A stretch of 64,000 bases of DNA from an uncultured Aquimarina sp. (GTDB lineage: Bacteria; Bacteroidota; Bacteroidia; Flavobacteriales; Flavobacteriaceae), in assembly GCA_947500845.1 (NCBI GenBank), contig CANMTP010000004.1, positions 186,001 to 250,000 of the forward strand. The letters run 5' to 3'. The position numbers and the translations under genes were made by a program. Below are positions 9,398-18,624 of this stretch, one piece after another. Positions within the stretch are counted from its first letter, which is position 1; every line of letters starts with the position of its first letter. Below the pieces are notes generated by a model. That model searched no databases and had not been told where the DNA came from. It worked only from the letters and a program-made list of their open reading frames with translations.

Positions 9398-10504
9398 ATG
9401 CGTCCTAAAAATTATTTTCAAAGAAATGGTGTCGCCATAGTTTTACTTATGGTTAGCGCACTACTGTTGACGTCTTGTAGTTCATATGAATATGTACCTT
9501 ATAATGATGGTATTTATGGCCAACAAACAACTGGTCAAAGAAATATAGAAAGACAACCTGATAACAATAATGCCCAGAAAAAAACTAATTATTATTCAAG
9601 CTACTTTTCTGAAAAATCATCACAAATAGACAATGTAATCGAGCAAAATGAAGTTTTTACTGATGTAGATTCTTATGCCAGTGAAGATTATGATAGTGCA
9701 GATACCACAGCAGTAGCCTTAAACTATGAAGTTGGGCAACCAACATGGGGAAGCAATCCTACTGAAGTTAATGTAAATATATTTGACAACGGCTGGAATA
9801 ACTGGGGCCCAGGATGGGGACTCGGCTGGGGATGGAATGCCGGATGGGGATGGAATGGATGGTATGGCCCAGGATGGGGACTTGGCTGGGGATGGAATGG
9901 ATGGTATGGCCCTGGATGGGGACTTGGCTGGGGTTGGAACGCAGGCTGGGGATGGAATGCAGGCTGGGGATGGGGTAATCCATGGTTTGGTAGAGGTTTT
10001 TATGGTCATCACTATGGATTTAACCGAGGTTATCGAGGTTATTATGGCAGAAATAGATATGTTGCCTATAATGGTGGAAGAAACTCTTATGCTGCAAGAA
10101 GTCGAAACGGAGTTTACAACAATTCAAGGTATAATACAAGATCTCGCAGTTCTACATATTCTGGGAATAGACAAGGATATATAAATCGCCGAAGAATATC
10201 AGCAGACGGAAGCAGAAGCAGAAGTTCTGGCTACTCAAACGGTTCCTACAATTCGAGGTCCAGATCCTCTTCTGCAAACAGAAGTGGCTCTAACAGGTAT
10301 TCTGGCCCTGCTACAAGAGCAAGAAGTGGCTCTTCAAGTCGAAGCCAAGGGTATTCTCCTAGCTCCTCTTCCAGAAGTAGAGGGTCTTCAGGTTATTCGA
10401 GGGGAAGCTCATCTCGTAGTAGCGGGTATTCACGTTCTGGCGGAAGATCATCATCAAGAAGCAGTGGCAGTAGAGGCGGTAGCAGAGGAAGAGGCAGAGG
10501 ATAA
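9398..10504 (+). CDS. Low-complexity Trp/Gly then Arg/Ser-rich lipoprotein
   Basis: 368 residues. A signal peptide ends in the lipobox LLTSC (Cys at about residue 27), so it is probably anchored to a membrane. Residues about 45-125 are ordinary and Asn/Asp/Ser-rich. Residues about 128-195 are a tandem Gly/Trp array built from GPGWGLGWGWN and NGWY units. The remainder (about 200-368) is dominated by Arg, Ser, Gly and Tyr. No enzyme domain is seen. Such segregated aromatic and basic low-complexity blocks suggest an adhesive, structural or condensate-forming surface protein, but this is inference. The gene is divergent from proS. Confidence 0.75.
   Translation: MRPKNYFQRNGVAIVLLMVSALLLTSCSSYEYVPYNDGIYGQQTTGQRNIERQPDNNNAQKKTNYYSSYFSEKSSQIDNVIEQNEVFTDVDSYASEDYDSADTTAVALNYEVGQPTWGSNPTEVNVNIFDNGWNNWGPGWGLGWGWNAGWGWNGWYGPGWGLGWGWNGWYGPGWGLGWGWNAGWGWNAGWGWGNPWFGRGFYGHHYGFNRGYRGYYGRNRYVAYNGGRNSYAARSRNGVYNNSRYNTRSRSSTYSGNRQGYINRRRISADGSRSRSSGYSNGSYNSRSRSSSANRSGSNRYSGPATRARSGSSSRSQGYSPSSSSRSRGSSGYSRGSSSRSSGYSRSGGRSSSRSSGSRGGSRGRGRG
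9806..9972 (+). repeat. In-gene tandem repeat encoding Gly/Trp units
   Basis: Repeated blocks of GGATGGGGAcTtGGCTGGGG followed by TGGAATG variants, 3 main copies within the lipoprotein gene. The reading frame is preserved, so this is a coding minisatellite prone to copy-number change. Confidence 0.8.
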
Positions 10505-10604
10505 ACCAAAACCTGATAATTATCAGCTAACTTTCCCGAATATCTTTCTAACTTTAATGATATTCTGTAATTCTAAAGTTTAAACACTTAATGGAATTAA
10601 CATT

Positions 10605-10647
10605 ATTAAAATAATCATTGTCCTTGAGAAATAATGATTATTTTAAT
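10605..10647. repeat. Perfect 15-bp inverted repeat
   Basis: ATTAAAATAATCATT (10605-10619) and its exact complement (10633-10647) flank a 13-base loop. There is no T run. It lies between the lipoprotein gene and the FadL-type gene, 39 bp before the latter's ATG, so it may be an operator or a 5' mRNA hairpin of the porin gene. Confidence 0.6.
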
Positions 10648-10685
10648 CATGTTAGGTTCTATAGATAAAAAAACAAATTAAACAC

Positions 10686-12215
10686 ATGAAAAAGCTATTC
10701 TTAGTCATAGGTGCATTATCTATGTCTTTTTTGAACGCTCAAGATATTACAGATGCCTTGCGCTATTCACAACAAGACATTATGGGAACTGCAAGATTTC
10801 GAGGAATGAGCGGTGCTTTTGGAGCACTTGGAGGTGATTTATCAGCGTTACAAATTAATCCCGCAGGATCAGCTGTTTTTTTAAATTCTTATGGCTCTAT
10901 GACACTTTCCTCAACCTCTATTGATAATGACTCAAATTACAATGATGACATTTTTTTCAATGGATTTAATAATAATAGTTCGTCAAATTTAAATTTTAAT
11001 CAATTTGGCGCTATTTTTATATATGATAACTTCAACGAAGAATCTTCAGGAATTAATAGAATTTCACTTGGTTTGACTTATGATCAGACCGCAGACAATG
11101 CAGATGAACTATTATCTTTTGGACAAAGCAGAAACTCAATCGATAGTTTTTTTCTTGAGGAAGCCCAAGGAGTTCCGTTAAATCTGATAACTAGAAGAGC
11201 TGGCGAAAGTGTAAATGAGCTCTATACATTTTTGGGCGAAACAGAAGGATATGATGTGCAACAAGTTTTTTTGGGTCATGAAACATTTATAATAGAAGCC
11301 GATGATTTGGACAACCCTAATAATACTTCTTATTTTTCGAATATCGCACCCGGTAGATTTGATCAAGAATATTACTACGAAAGCACAGGTATTAATGGAA
11401 AGTTTACACTTAATTTAGGCGCCCAAATAAATCAGGATTTTTACTTCGGATTTAACCTCAACTCTCACTTCATAAGTTATGACAGACTTACTGAATTCTT
11501 TGAAGAAAACAATAATACCGGAAGCAACATAAACCAAGTTCTATTTACCAATAGACTATCTACAAGTGGAGCAGGATTTTCTGCACAAGTTGGTGGTATT
11601 GCCAAAGTATCTCAAATGCTTCGTCTGGGAGCTTCTTATGAATCTCCAACCTGGCACTATATCGAAGAAGAAACCACACAGCGACTGGAAACATTCAGCA
11701 ATGCAGATGGGAGAGCAATTGTAAACCCTAACGTTATAAACATTTTCCCTGAATACGAATTACGAACCCCTGCTAGCTATACAGGAAGTATAGCTATTCT
11801 ATTTAGCCAACGTGGATTGATAAGCCTAGACTATTCATATAAAGACTACTCATCTATCAAACTTAGTTCTGATTTTGGAAATGATTTCTCTGATCTAAAC
11901 GCAGATATTGACACTAATTTACATGGAGCATCGGTTGTGCGAATTGGTAGTGAATGGAGGAATGGAAACTGGAGTGTTCGGGGAGGATATAGTTTTGAAG
12001 AAAGTCCTTATAAAAATGATTTTATTCTTGGTGATAAAAATGGCTTCTCTGTAGGAGCTGGTTATAGTTTTGAAAAATTCAGATTTGATGTTGCCTATGA
12101 TTATGTTGAGCAACGACGTGTAGAGCGCTTTTTTCCTAACTCGAGTTTTAACAATTTCGCTGTGGTTGATTCGTACAGAGATACCCTAACATTTACACTA
12201 GGAATGAACTTTTAA
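10686..12215 (+). CDS. OmpP1/FadL/TodX-family outer-membrane transporter
   Basis: 509 residues with a signal peptide ending at LNAQ (about residue 19). The N-terminal plug-like segment ALRYSQQDIMGTARFRGMSGAFGALGGDLSALQINPAGSAVF is diagnostic for the FadL/OMPP1 family in Bacteroidota. The rest alternates amphipathic beta strands and ends in a terminal aromatic (TLGMNF), as in beta-barrels. The family moves hydrophobic compounds across the outer membrane; the substrate cannot be inferred. The gene is monocistronic and faces a convergent T9SS gene. Confidence 0.85.
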   Translation: MKKLFLVIGALSMSFLNAQDITDALRYSQQDIMGTARFRGMSGAFGALGGDLSALQINPAGSAVFLNSYGSMTLSSTSIDNDSNYNDDIFFNGFNNNSSSNLNFNQFGAIFIYDNFNEESSGINRISLGLTYDQTADNADELLSFGQSRNSIDSFFLEEAQGVPLNLITRRAGESVNELYTFLGETEGYDVQQVFLGHETFIIEADDLDNPNNTSYFSNIAPGRFDQEYYYESTGINGKFTLNLGAQINQDFYFGFNLNSHFISYDRLTEFFEENNNTGSNINQVLFTNRLSTSGAGFSAQVGGIAKVSQMLRLGASYESPTWHYIEEETTQRLETFSNADGRAIVNPNVINIFPEYELRTPASYTGSIAILFSQRGLISLDYSYKDYSSIKLSSDFGNDFSDLNADIDTNLHGASVVRIGSEWRNGNWSVRGGYSFEESPYKNDFILGDKNGFSVGAGYSFEKFRFDVAYDYVEQRRVERFFPNSSFNNFAVVDSYRDTLTFTLGMNF

Positions 12216-12351
12216 CACGAATTTTATAAAAGAGACTGTTTAAGAAAGAGGACTCAAAAAACCTCATTACTTAAATTTGATATATTACTTCGCTATGATG
12301 GGAATTACAACTTTTTCAGAAAGCTTCTTTTTTATTTTATTTTTCTTTTGA

Positions 12352-13866
12352 TTATCTAATAAGTGAAAAACTACCGGCAAAAACCCTTCTTCTCATATTA
12401 GGATCTCTAGGTTCATTAAATTCAACTCTAAACCAGTAATCAGAAGAAGGCATATTTCTTCCATTGTAAGTACCGTCCCAACCAGCACCTCCCGGTCTTA
12501 ATTGCTTTAATAATTTACCATATCGATCAAAAATATAAATCAAAGCAGTAGGTTGATCTTCAATATTAATCAAACTCCAGGTATCATGAAATCCATCTCC
12601 ATTTGGAGTAAAATACTTTGGATAACCCAATATCATAAAAATTTCTGAGGTTCTTTCACTCGCGGGACAATCTCTATATCGAGATACAATGCGATAATCT
12701 CCGGGAGGGACATTATCAAATACCGGTGAAGACTGATAAGGTCTGTACTCAATAAATCCATTACCCAAATCTCTTTCTAATCTGTGTTCGAAATCAGTAA
12801 ATCCTAATGCCTGAATATCTATAGGAGTTGTGGCAATTTCGGCAGTGACTGTATAGCTTCCCGCAAAGGATTCTTCTGCAATATTAGGGGTGATTGCGAT
12901 TTCAATAGCAGACACATCTACCACGTTTAAATCATCCCTTCCAACTTCTACTGTTCCTGCGGTATCCGAATAACCAATTAATTCATAAACGCCTTGTACA
13001 CCTACTTCCAGAACCGGCGTATCAGTTTGACCTCCTATATTGGTAAAACTGTTAGGGTCAGATCCTAAAGGTCTTGTCCTCCATTGATATGTGATCGCAC
13101 CAGGAAAACGCCCCTCTATCGAAACAGGAAATTCGCCACAAGTAGCAATATCCTGCCCTACTCCAGGCTCTAAAATGCTACAATCGGTAGTACCTGCATT
13201 ATCCTCCTCCAAATTGGTTTGTTGTAATTGTATTACACCAGATTCATCAGAAAAGTTAGTGATTAAAATGAAATAATATTCTCCTGATTGAGCATTAGGT
13301 ATAGTAAAGGTTTCTATAAAGATATTCTCTTCAGGAGTTCTTGCAAAACTACAGTCTACAATAGCTGTATTGTCAAGGCCTAGTGGGCCTGTAGTATAAA
13401 AATCTGGATCGTCTACATTATTTACACATTCTTCAGGCCGAAGATTTTCTCCGTCGCCATTAAGATCACAACCTCGGGGCAAGTCGTCTTCACAATTAAT
13501 AAAAGAAGTCGTAAAGGGTCCCCAAGCAATAAAATCAACATCCAATTGCCGCTCCCCTCTATCTAAATTGCTATTGCCATTTCCATCAACCCACTGCTGA
13601 ATATCAAAGATTAATTCTCCTGCTTCATCAATCCTTAGAAAATACCATGAAGAATTACGTGTACTATCTAAACAACCCAAACCTTGAAAACTTATGTCTT
13701 CACCAGTAATATTCGGAAATGTTAATTCTTGTGCTGCATCAGAACAGAAGGGTTGTGAAGTCCTACAAGCTACATCAAAGTCTAACTGAGCAAACATCGA
13801 AGTTGAGCTGATGCACATGAGAAACAAGAATAATGAAATCTGAGGAAGTATTTTTGCCATTTTCAT
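12352..13866 (-). CDS. Secreted protein with T9SS type B (gliding-associated) C-terminal domain
   Basis: 504 residues. A signal peptide (about 1-26, ending in MFAQ) is followed by a large Cys-containing region that includes Ig-like segments (for example 250-310 and 330-410). The C-terminal about 85 residues form the CHU_C/type B sorting domain: YPKYFTPNGDGFHDTW, IFDRYGKLL, GWDGTYNGRNMPSSDYWFRV and the end FAGSFSLIR. This domain directs export by the type IX system and surface attachment. The function of the passenger is not recognisable. No T9SS machinery genes are nearby. Confidence 0.9.
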   Translation of the reverse strand: MKMAKILPQISLFLFLMCISSTSMFAQLDFDVACRTSQPFCSDAAQELTFPNITGEDISFQGLGCLDSTRNSSWYFLRIDEAGELIFDIQQWVDGNGNSNLDRGERQLDVDFIAWGPFTTSFINCEDDLPRGCDLNGDGENLRPEECVNNVDDPDFYTTGPLGLDNTAIVDCSFARTPEENIFIETFTIPNAQSGEYYFILITNFSDESGVIQLQQTNLEEDNAGTTDCSILEPGVGQDIATCGEFPVSIEGRFPGAITYQWRTRPLGSDPNSFTNIGGQTDTPVLEVGVQGVYELIGYSDTAGTVEVGRDDLNVVDVSAIEIAITPNIAEESFAGSYTVTAEIATTPIDIQALGFTDFEHRLERDLGNGFIEYRPYQSSPVFDNVPPGDYRIVSRYRDCPASERTSEIFMILGYPKYFTPNGDGFHDTWSLINIEDQPTALIYIFDRYGKLLKQLRPGGAGWDGTYNGRNMPSSDYWFRVEFNEPRDPNMRRRVFAGSFSLIR

Positions 13867-13994
13867 ATAACGTTAAAATTTATATTTTTCTTGTGTAGGT
13901 CTAGATTAGGGCTCTAAATATACAGAACTTCTTTAAGAAAACAGATATATCCAATTGTTTAACATTGCTTTTACCAAGTAAAACAACAAAATCG

Positions 13995-14002
13995 TATCTT
14001 TG
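13995..14002 (+). promoter_or_regulatory. -7 box (TATCTTTG) upstream of folE
   Basis: A good TAnnTTTG box followed by GCAACCC. The nearest TTG (13965-13967) is 27 bases upstream, further than at the tRNA promoters, so the -33 element is weak. It predicts transcription starting near 14009, giving a folE leader of about 140 bases. Confidence 0.5.
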
Positions 14003-14010
14003 CAACCCAT

Positions 14011-14104
14011 ATAACGAGAGTATTATATAATTATTTCTCGTTATAATCCAAAAAGGAAGTAGAGTGAGATAAATTTAAAACCATTTTTTTAGATTCATCT
14101 CACT
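14011..14104 (+). promoter_or_regulatory. Structured leader of folE: two consecutive hairpins
   Basis: Hairpin 1 pairs ATAACGAGA (14011-14019) with TCTCGTTAT (14036-14044). Hairpin 2 pairs AGTGAGAT (14063-14070) with ATCTCACT (14097-14104). Both lie between the predicted start site and the GTG of folE. The arrangement resembles a regulatory 5' UTR; no known riboswitch class is recognised. Confidence 0.45.
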
Positions 14105-14149
14105 TTATTATTCTTCTTGGGATTTTGATTAATTATAAAAAATTGAAGT

Positions 14150-14827
14150 GTGAAAATTGACAAGGCCCTTGAAGCTATTGAAGCGCTAGGTGATAATCAT
14201 GTAGCAACTAGCGCTACCACTCCTCTTAGAGAAGATGCCTTTAAACTTAGTGATAAAGAAAAAATTGCTTTGATTAAAGAAGACGTAAAGCATATTATGG
14301 AAACCCTAGGGTTGGATCTTACAGATGACAGCTTAAAGGGAACCCCACAACGCGTTGCAAAAATGTTTGTGAACGAAATCTTTTCTGGTCTTCATCCGCA
14401 ACGAAAACCAGATGCATCAACTTTCAAGAATCACTATAAATACGGTGAAATGCTGGTAGAGAAAAACATTACGGTTTATTCTACTTGTGAGCATCATTTA
14501 CTTCCAATTGTTGGGAGAGCACATGTTGCATATATCTCTAATGGTACTGTGGTAGGATTATCGAAAATGAATCGTATTGTTGATTATTATGCAAAAAGAC
14601 CACAAGTACAAGAACGTATGACGATGCAAATTGTTCAAGATCTTCAAGTAGTCCTGGGGACAAAGGATGTTGCTTGTGTAATAGATGCAAAACATTTGTG
14701 CGTAAATTCAAGAGGGATTAGAGATATAGAAAGCAGCACAGTTACCAGTGAATTTGGAGGAAAATTTAAAGAAAAGTCTTTAAGAAGAGAATTCCTGGAT
14801 TATATTAAATTAGACACTACATTTTAA
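14150..14827 (+). CDS. folE: GTP cyclohydrolase I
   Basis: 225 residues. The start is GTG at 14150, fixed by an in-frame TGA at 14144-14146 and by family resemblance from the first residues. The enzyme converts GTP to 7,8-dihydroneopterin triphosphate, the first step to folate and queuosine precursors. Zinc and catalytic residues are visible: Cys and the His pair in [12 protein letters not shown], and the second Cys in [13 protein letters not shown]. The C-terminal TSEFGGKF matches the family. Gap of 37 bp to cysS, so co-transcription is likely. Confidence 0.95.
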   Translation: MKIDKALEAIEALGDNHVATSATTPLREDAFKLSDKEKIALIKEDVKHIMETLGLDLTDDSLKGTPQRVAKMFVNEIFSGLHPQRKPDASTFKNHYKYGEMLVEKNITVYSTCEHHLLPIVGRAHVAYISNGTVVGLSKMNRIVDYYAKRPQVQERMTMQIVQDLQVVLGTKDVACVIDAKHLCVNSRGIRDIESSTVTSEFGGKFKEKSLRREFLDYIKLDTTF

Positions 14828-14864
14828 TCCGATTTTTATACATTACTTAGCATTAATTAAAATT

Positions 14865-16361
14865 ATGACCACAGCTCCTTTGTACAAAACTCAAGAACTA
14901 AAAATTTATAATTCGCTTTCAGGAGAAAAAGAGATGTTCAAACCTATTACCGAAGGAAACATAGGAATGTATGTCTGTGGCCCTACTGTATACAGTAATG
15001 TACACTTAGGAAACTGCCGAACATTTATTTCTTTCGATATGGTATTTAGGTATTTAAAACATCTGGGATACAAAGTGAGGTATGTAAGGAATATTACAGA
15101 TGCCGGGCATCTGGAGAATGATGCAGATGAAGGAGAAGACAAAGTAGCAAAGAAAGCTCGTCTGGAACAGCTCGAACCGATGGAAATTGTACAACGCTAT
15201 ACCTTGGATTTCCATAGTGTAATGTCTAAGTTTAATGCAATTTCGCCGAGTATAGAACCCACAGCTACGGGCCACATTGTAGAGCAGATCGAAATCATAA
15301 AAACCATCATTGACAATGGTTTTGCCTATATATCCAATGGGTCAGTTTATTTTGATGTTCAAAAATTTAATGAAACCAATCATTATGGCAAGCTAAGTGG
15401 TCGTAACCTGGAGGATATGATTGCCAATACCAGAGAACTTACGGCGCAGAGTGATAAGAAAAATCCACAAGATTTTGCATTGTGGAAAAAAGCAGAACCC
15501 CAGCACATTATGCGATGGCCATCACCTTGGAGCGATGGTTTCCCGGGCTGGCATTTAGAATGTACTGTAATGAGTACAAAATACCTTGGTGAACAATTTG
15601 ATATTCATGGAGGTGGTATGGATTTAAAATTCCCTCACCACGAGTGTGAAATTGCTCAAGGAGAAGCTGCCTGTGGTCAAACTCCTGTTAACTATTGGAT
15701 GCACGCAAATATGCTTACTTTGAATGGAAAGAAAATGTCTAAATCTACAGGAAATACTATATCGCCAATGGAGTTATTTACTGGAGATAATGAATTTCTA
15801 GGAAAACCTTTTGATGCCACGATCGTCCGTTTTTTCATGATGCAGGCTCACTACAGAAGCATCTTAGACTTTTCTAATGATGCGCTAGAAGCTTCAGAAA
15901 AAGGATTCTATAGATTAATGGATGCGATGCAAACTGTAGAACTCTTAAAAACAGATCAAAAAACCGAAGGTTTTGATGCTCAAAAATGGAAATCAGAATG
16001 TTATCATGCAATGAATGATGATTTTAATACACCAATTTTGATTGCCAAGCTGTTTGATGCTGTTAAATTCATTAATACGGTAAAAGAACAAAAAGCATCT
16101 ATTTCTAACAAAGATTTAGAGGAACTTCGTCATACTATGTTTGGTTTTGTTTTTGATGTTTTAGGACTAGTAAATATTAATGAAGCTGCTTCTGATACAA
16201 GTGATAAACTTTCAGGAACAGTGGAACTATTAATTAAGCTTAGAGCAGAGGCCAGGGCCAACAAGGATTTTGCAACAAGCGATAAAATTAGAGACGAACT
16301 TCTTGCCATAGGCATACAATTAAAAGACAGCCGTGAAGGCACTACTTTTTCTTTGAATTAA
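14865..16361 (+). CDS. cysS: Cysteinyl-tRNA synthetase
   Basis: 498 residues, class I synthetase. The HIGH motif appears as HLGN after the zinc-binding CGPTVYS. Further zinc ligands lie in WHLECTVMS and HHECEIAQ. The KMSKS loop is KKMSKSTGN. The C-terminal DALR-like helical domain carries the anticodon-binding region. The enzyme charges tRNA-Cys. The stop codon at 16359-16361 is 6 bp before the yidD start in the same frame. Confidence 0.97.
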   Translation: MTTAPLYKTQELKIYNSLSGEKEMFKPITEGNIGMYVCGPTVYSNVHLGNCRTFISFDMVFRYLKHLGYKVRYVRNITDAGHLENDADEGEDKVAKKARLEQLEPMEIVQRYTLDFHSVMSKFNAISPSIEPTATGHIVEQIEIIKTIIDNGFAYISNGSVYFDVQKFNETNHYGKLSGRNLEDMIANTRELTAQSDKKNPQDFALWKKAEPQHIMRWPSPWSDGFPGWHLECTVMSTKYLGEQFDIHGGGMDLKFPHHECEIAQGEAACGQTPVNYWMHANMLTLNGKKMSKSTGNTISPMELFTGDNEFLGKPFDATIVRFFMMQAHYRSILDFSNDALEASEKGFYRLMDAMQTVELLKTDQKTEGFDAQKWKSECYHAMNDDFNTPILIAKLFDAVKFINTVKEQKASISNKDLEELRHTMFGFVFDVLGLVNINEAASDTSDKLSGTVELLIKLRAEARANKDFATSDKIRDELLAIGIQLKDSREGTTFSLN

Positions 16362-16367
16362 TATATT

Positions 16368-16634
16368 TTGACTTTTAGATCAAGCATAAGGCGAGTATTG
16401 ATATTTCCATTTATCGTTTTGGTAAAACTATATCAGAATTTGATTTCGCCATTAACACCAGCGACGTGCAGATATCAACCCACCTGCTCGCATTATACGA
16501 TTGAGGCATTGCAAAAACATGGATTATTCAAAGGGGGTTTGCTTTCTATAAAAAGAATTTTTAGTTGCCACCCATGGGGTGGTAGTGGTTATGATCCTGT
16601 TCCTGGAAATGAAAATGAAAAAACAAATCAATAG
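16368..16634 (+). CDS. yidD: Membrane protein insertion efficiency factor YidD
   Basis: 88 residues. The family signature is clear: hydrophobic helix [19 protein letters not shown], then [19 protein letters not shown] and the end [13 protein letters not shown]. The protein assists YidC-dependent membrane insertion. The start must lie between the cysS stop (16359-16361, same frame) and the conserved region, and no ATG exists there. TTG at 16368 is the best candidate; ATT at 16365 is the only near alternative. Translation is probably coupled to cysS. Confidence 0.93.
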   Translation: MTFRSSIRRVLIFPFIVLVKLYQNLISPLTPATCRYQPTCSHYTIEALQKHGLFKGGLLSIKRIFSCHPWGGSGYDPVPGNENEKTNQ

Positions 16635-16735
16635 GACAACTATGTAAATATTTGGGTTAAATCGTGATTCAGCTTTCCATAAGCTCATTTCTGATATAAA
16701 TACCTATATTTACCTTCGAAAAATAAAACTCATTC

Positions 16736-17668
16736 ATGATATTCTCAAAAATAATCTGGAACCCTATTGAAGGGATTGATCTTGGCTTTTTTGTTATTCG
16801 TTTCTACAGTTTAATGTTTGTGGTTGCCTTCTCCTTAGGTTGGTATCTAATGAAAAAAATCTACATCCGTGAGAATATATCCATGGAAAAACTGGATTCA
16901 ATTTTTATTTATGCTGTGGTTGCAACACTTATCGGAGCTCGTTTGGGCCATGTTTTCTTTTATGATTGGGATTATTATAAAAACAATCTTTTGGAAATTC
17001 TCTTGCCCATTAGATTTAGTCCAAAATTTGAGTTCATTGGTTTTCAGGGACTCGCAAGTCACGGTGCCGCTATCGGAGTCATTGTAGCCATGTATTACTA
17101 CTCTAAAAATATAATCAATAAACACATTCTTTGGGTATTGGATAGGATTGTGATTCCTGTTGCCTTTGGAGCAATTTTTGTAAGGTTAGGAAACTTTTTT
17201 AATTCTGAAATCATTGGAAATGAATCGGGAGATTCTCCTTTCGGGGTCAAATTTGTTAGAGATGGATTGCGAAAATCTGAAGTTGTAAAAGAAACCGGAA
17301 TAACTAATGTAAATGATGCTTATGCCGCAATAGTAGAAAACCCCCAGTTTTCTAATCTGTTAGACTCTGTACCCTATAGGCATCCTGCACAACTATACGA
17401 AGCATTTGGATATATTTTTGTTGCTGTCATTTTATGGCTGATTTATTGGAAAACAGATAAAAGAAAAAATCGAGGTTTTTTATTTGGAGCCTTTTTAATT
17501 CTACTTTGGACAGTAAGATTTATCGTAGAATATGTAAAGAAAAGGCAAGGTGGTTTTGAGGATTCTCTTGGGGATATTCTTTCTACCGGTCAATGGCTTA
17601 GTATCCCTTTCATTATTGCCGGAATTTACTTTGTTGTTAGGTCTTATAAGCGTAAAGAGATTTCTTAA
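16736..17668 (+). CDS. lgt: Prolipoprotein diacylglyceryl transferase
   Basis: 310 residues with about seven membrane helices. It transfers diacylglycerol from phosphatidylglycerol to the lipobox cysteine of prolipoproteins. Family motifs: the RLGHVFFYDW segment, GLASHGAAIG (essential His), VRLGNFFNSEIIG (Lgt signature) and RHPAQLYEAFGY. It is slightly longer than the proteobacterial enzyme because of a loop at about residues 175-205, where VKETGITNVNDAYAAIVENP is inserted. It lies about 100 bp downstream of yidD on the same strand. Confidence 0.97.
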   Translation: MIFSKIIWNPIEGIDLGFFVIRFYSLMFVVAFSLGWYLMKKIYIRENISMEKLDSIFIYAVVATLIGARLGHVFFYDWDYYKNNLLEILLPIRFSPKFEFIGFQGLASHGAAIGVIVAMYYYSKNIINKHILWVLDRIVIPVAFGAIFVRLGNFFNSEIIGNESGDSPFGVKFVRDGLRKSEVVKETGITNVNDAYAAIVENPQFSNLLDSVPYRHPAQLYEAFGYIFVAVILWLIYWKTDKRKNRGFLFGAFLILLWTVRFIVEYVKKRQGGFEDSLGDILSTGQWLSIPFIIAGIYFVVRSYKRKEIS

Positions 17669-18000
17669 ACCAACCAATTACATAAATTTCATTAAAGTGT
17701 TAAAACTAATCATTTTCTTAGAAAATGAAGGAATTTGTTATTTTCCGAAAAAAATTCCGAAAAATTAAAACAACACTTAGCACATGCTGCCTCGTAAATT
17801 GCAAGGTAAGTTTCTCTTTGTGCTCTATTGATTTCATTATTGACTGTAAAGAAAAAATTATACTTACGTTTTTTTAAATTTTAAGAAAAATTGATAACAA
17901 TTATAAATATGATAAGTATTCTATAACTACGTATTAACGATTTTTCCTGTTAATATTTAATACCTTAGACAGTATAATCATTTTTAAAAACAGAACAACT
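17669..18000. other. 332-bp gene-free region between lgt and the SYLF gene
   Basis: No convincing reading frame. It contains a short perfect hairpin TCATTTTC-TTA-GAAAATGA at 17711-17729, probably the 3' end of the lgt transcript although no T run follows. A wider AGCACA/TGTGCT pairing lies near 17775-17825. The promoter of the following gene should be in the right half, but I cannot place it. Confidence 0.5.
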
Positions 18001-18561
18001 ATGAGATTACAACAATCTATACTTGCAGTTTTGCTTTTATGTTTCACTTTAGGAACATATGCACAAAAAGACGTAAAAGAAGAAAAAGATCTTCATGAAA
18101 GAGCAATGAAGGTAAAACAAAAAATGATCGAAAAAGATCCAACTCTAGTAACATTATTCGATACTGCTAAGGGTTATGCAATTTTTCCATCTATCGGTGA
18201 GGGAGGGTTCATCATAGGAGGTGCATCTGGTAACGGTGTGGTTTATGATGACAATACTTATATTGGAACAGCTAACTTAAAACAGATAGATGTTGGATTA
18301 CAAGCGGGAGGAAAAACATACGGGGAAGTAATCTTCTTCGAAAGCGAAAAAGCTTTAGAAAAATTTAAAAATAATAAATTTGAATTGTCAGCAGAAATAT
18401 CTGCCACCTTAATCAAAAAAGGCACTGCTAAAAAGACAAAATTTAAAAACGATGTTTTGGTTTTTGTTTTACCGAAAAAAGGACTTATGGCAGACGCTTC
18501 GATTGGCGCACAACGGTTTACTTTTGAAAAAAAATCAGACACTAGAGTAAGTGATTTTTAA
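18001..18561 (+). CDS. Secreted SYLF (YSC84-like) lipid-binding domain protein
   Basis: 186 residues. A signal peptide ends at GTYAQ (about residue 22). The rest matches the SYLF fold: FDTAKGYAIFPSIGEGGFIIGGASGNGVVYD, then the Gly-rich LQAGGKTYGEVIFFES and the closing segment LMADASIGAQRFTFEKK. SYLF domains bind phosphoinositides in eukaryotes and anionic lipids or membranes in bacteria; the precise role here is unknown. Monocistronic, with a shared terminator downstream. Confidence 0.88.
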   Translation: MRLQQSILAVLLLCFTLGTYAQKDVKEEKDLHERAMKVKQKMIEKDPTLVTLFDTAKGYAIFPSIGEGGFIIGGASGNGVVYDDNTYIGTANLKQIDVGLQAGGKTYGEVIFFESEKALEKFKNNKFELSAEISATLIKKGTAKKTKFKNDVLVFVLPKKGLMADASIGAQRFTFEKKSDTRVSDF

Positions 18562-18575
18562 AAAAAATGTAAAAA

Positions 18576-18605
18576 AACCGAATCAAGATTTGATTCGGTT
18601 TTTTT
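18576..18605. terminator. Bidirectional terminator between the SYLF gene and prfA
   Basis: 11-bp perfect stem AACCGAATCAA/TTGATTCGGTT (18576-18586 and 18590-18600), three-base loop. An A run on the left and a T run on the right suit both converging transcripts. Confidence 0.9.
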
Positions 18606-18624
18606 GTTTAACACTTACGAAGCA

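Noticed and set aside
9806..9972. CRISPR-like array
   Set aside because: The repeats are contiguous coding units without unique spacers of constant length, and no cas genes are present. No CRISPR array is seen anywhere in the window.
9719..10184. Long open frames in other frames and on the opposite strand over the Gly/Trp and Arg/Ser repeats
   Set aside because: They are by-products of the repeated GGATGGGGA-type DNA; the plus-strand lipoprotein frame has the signal peptide and spans the whole region.
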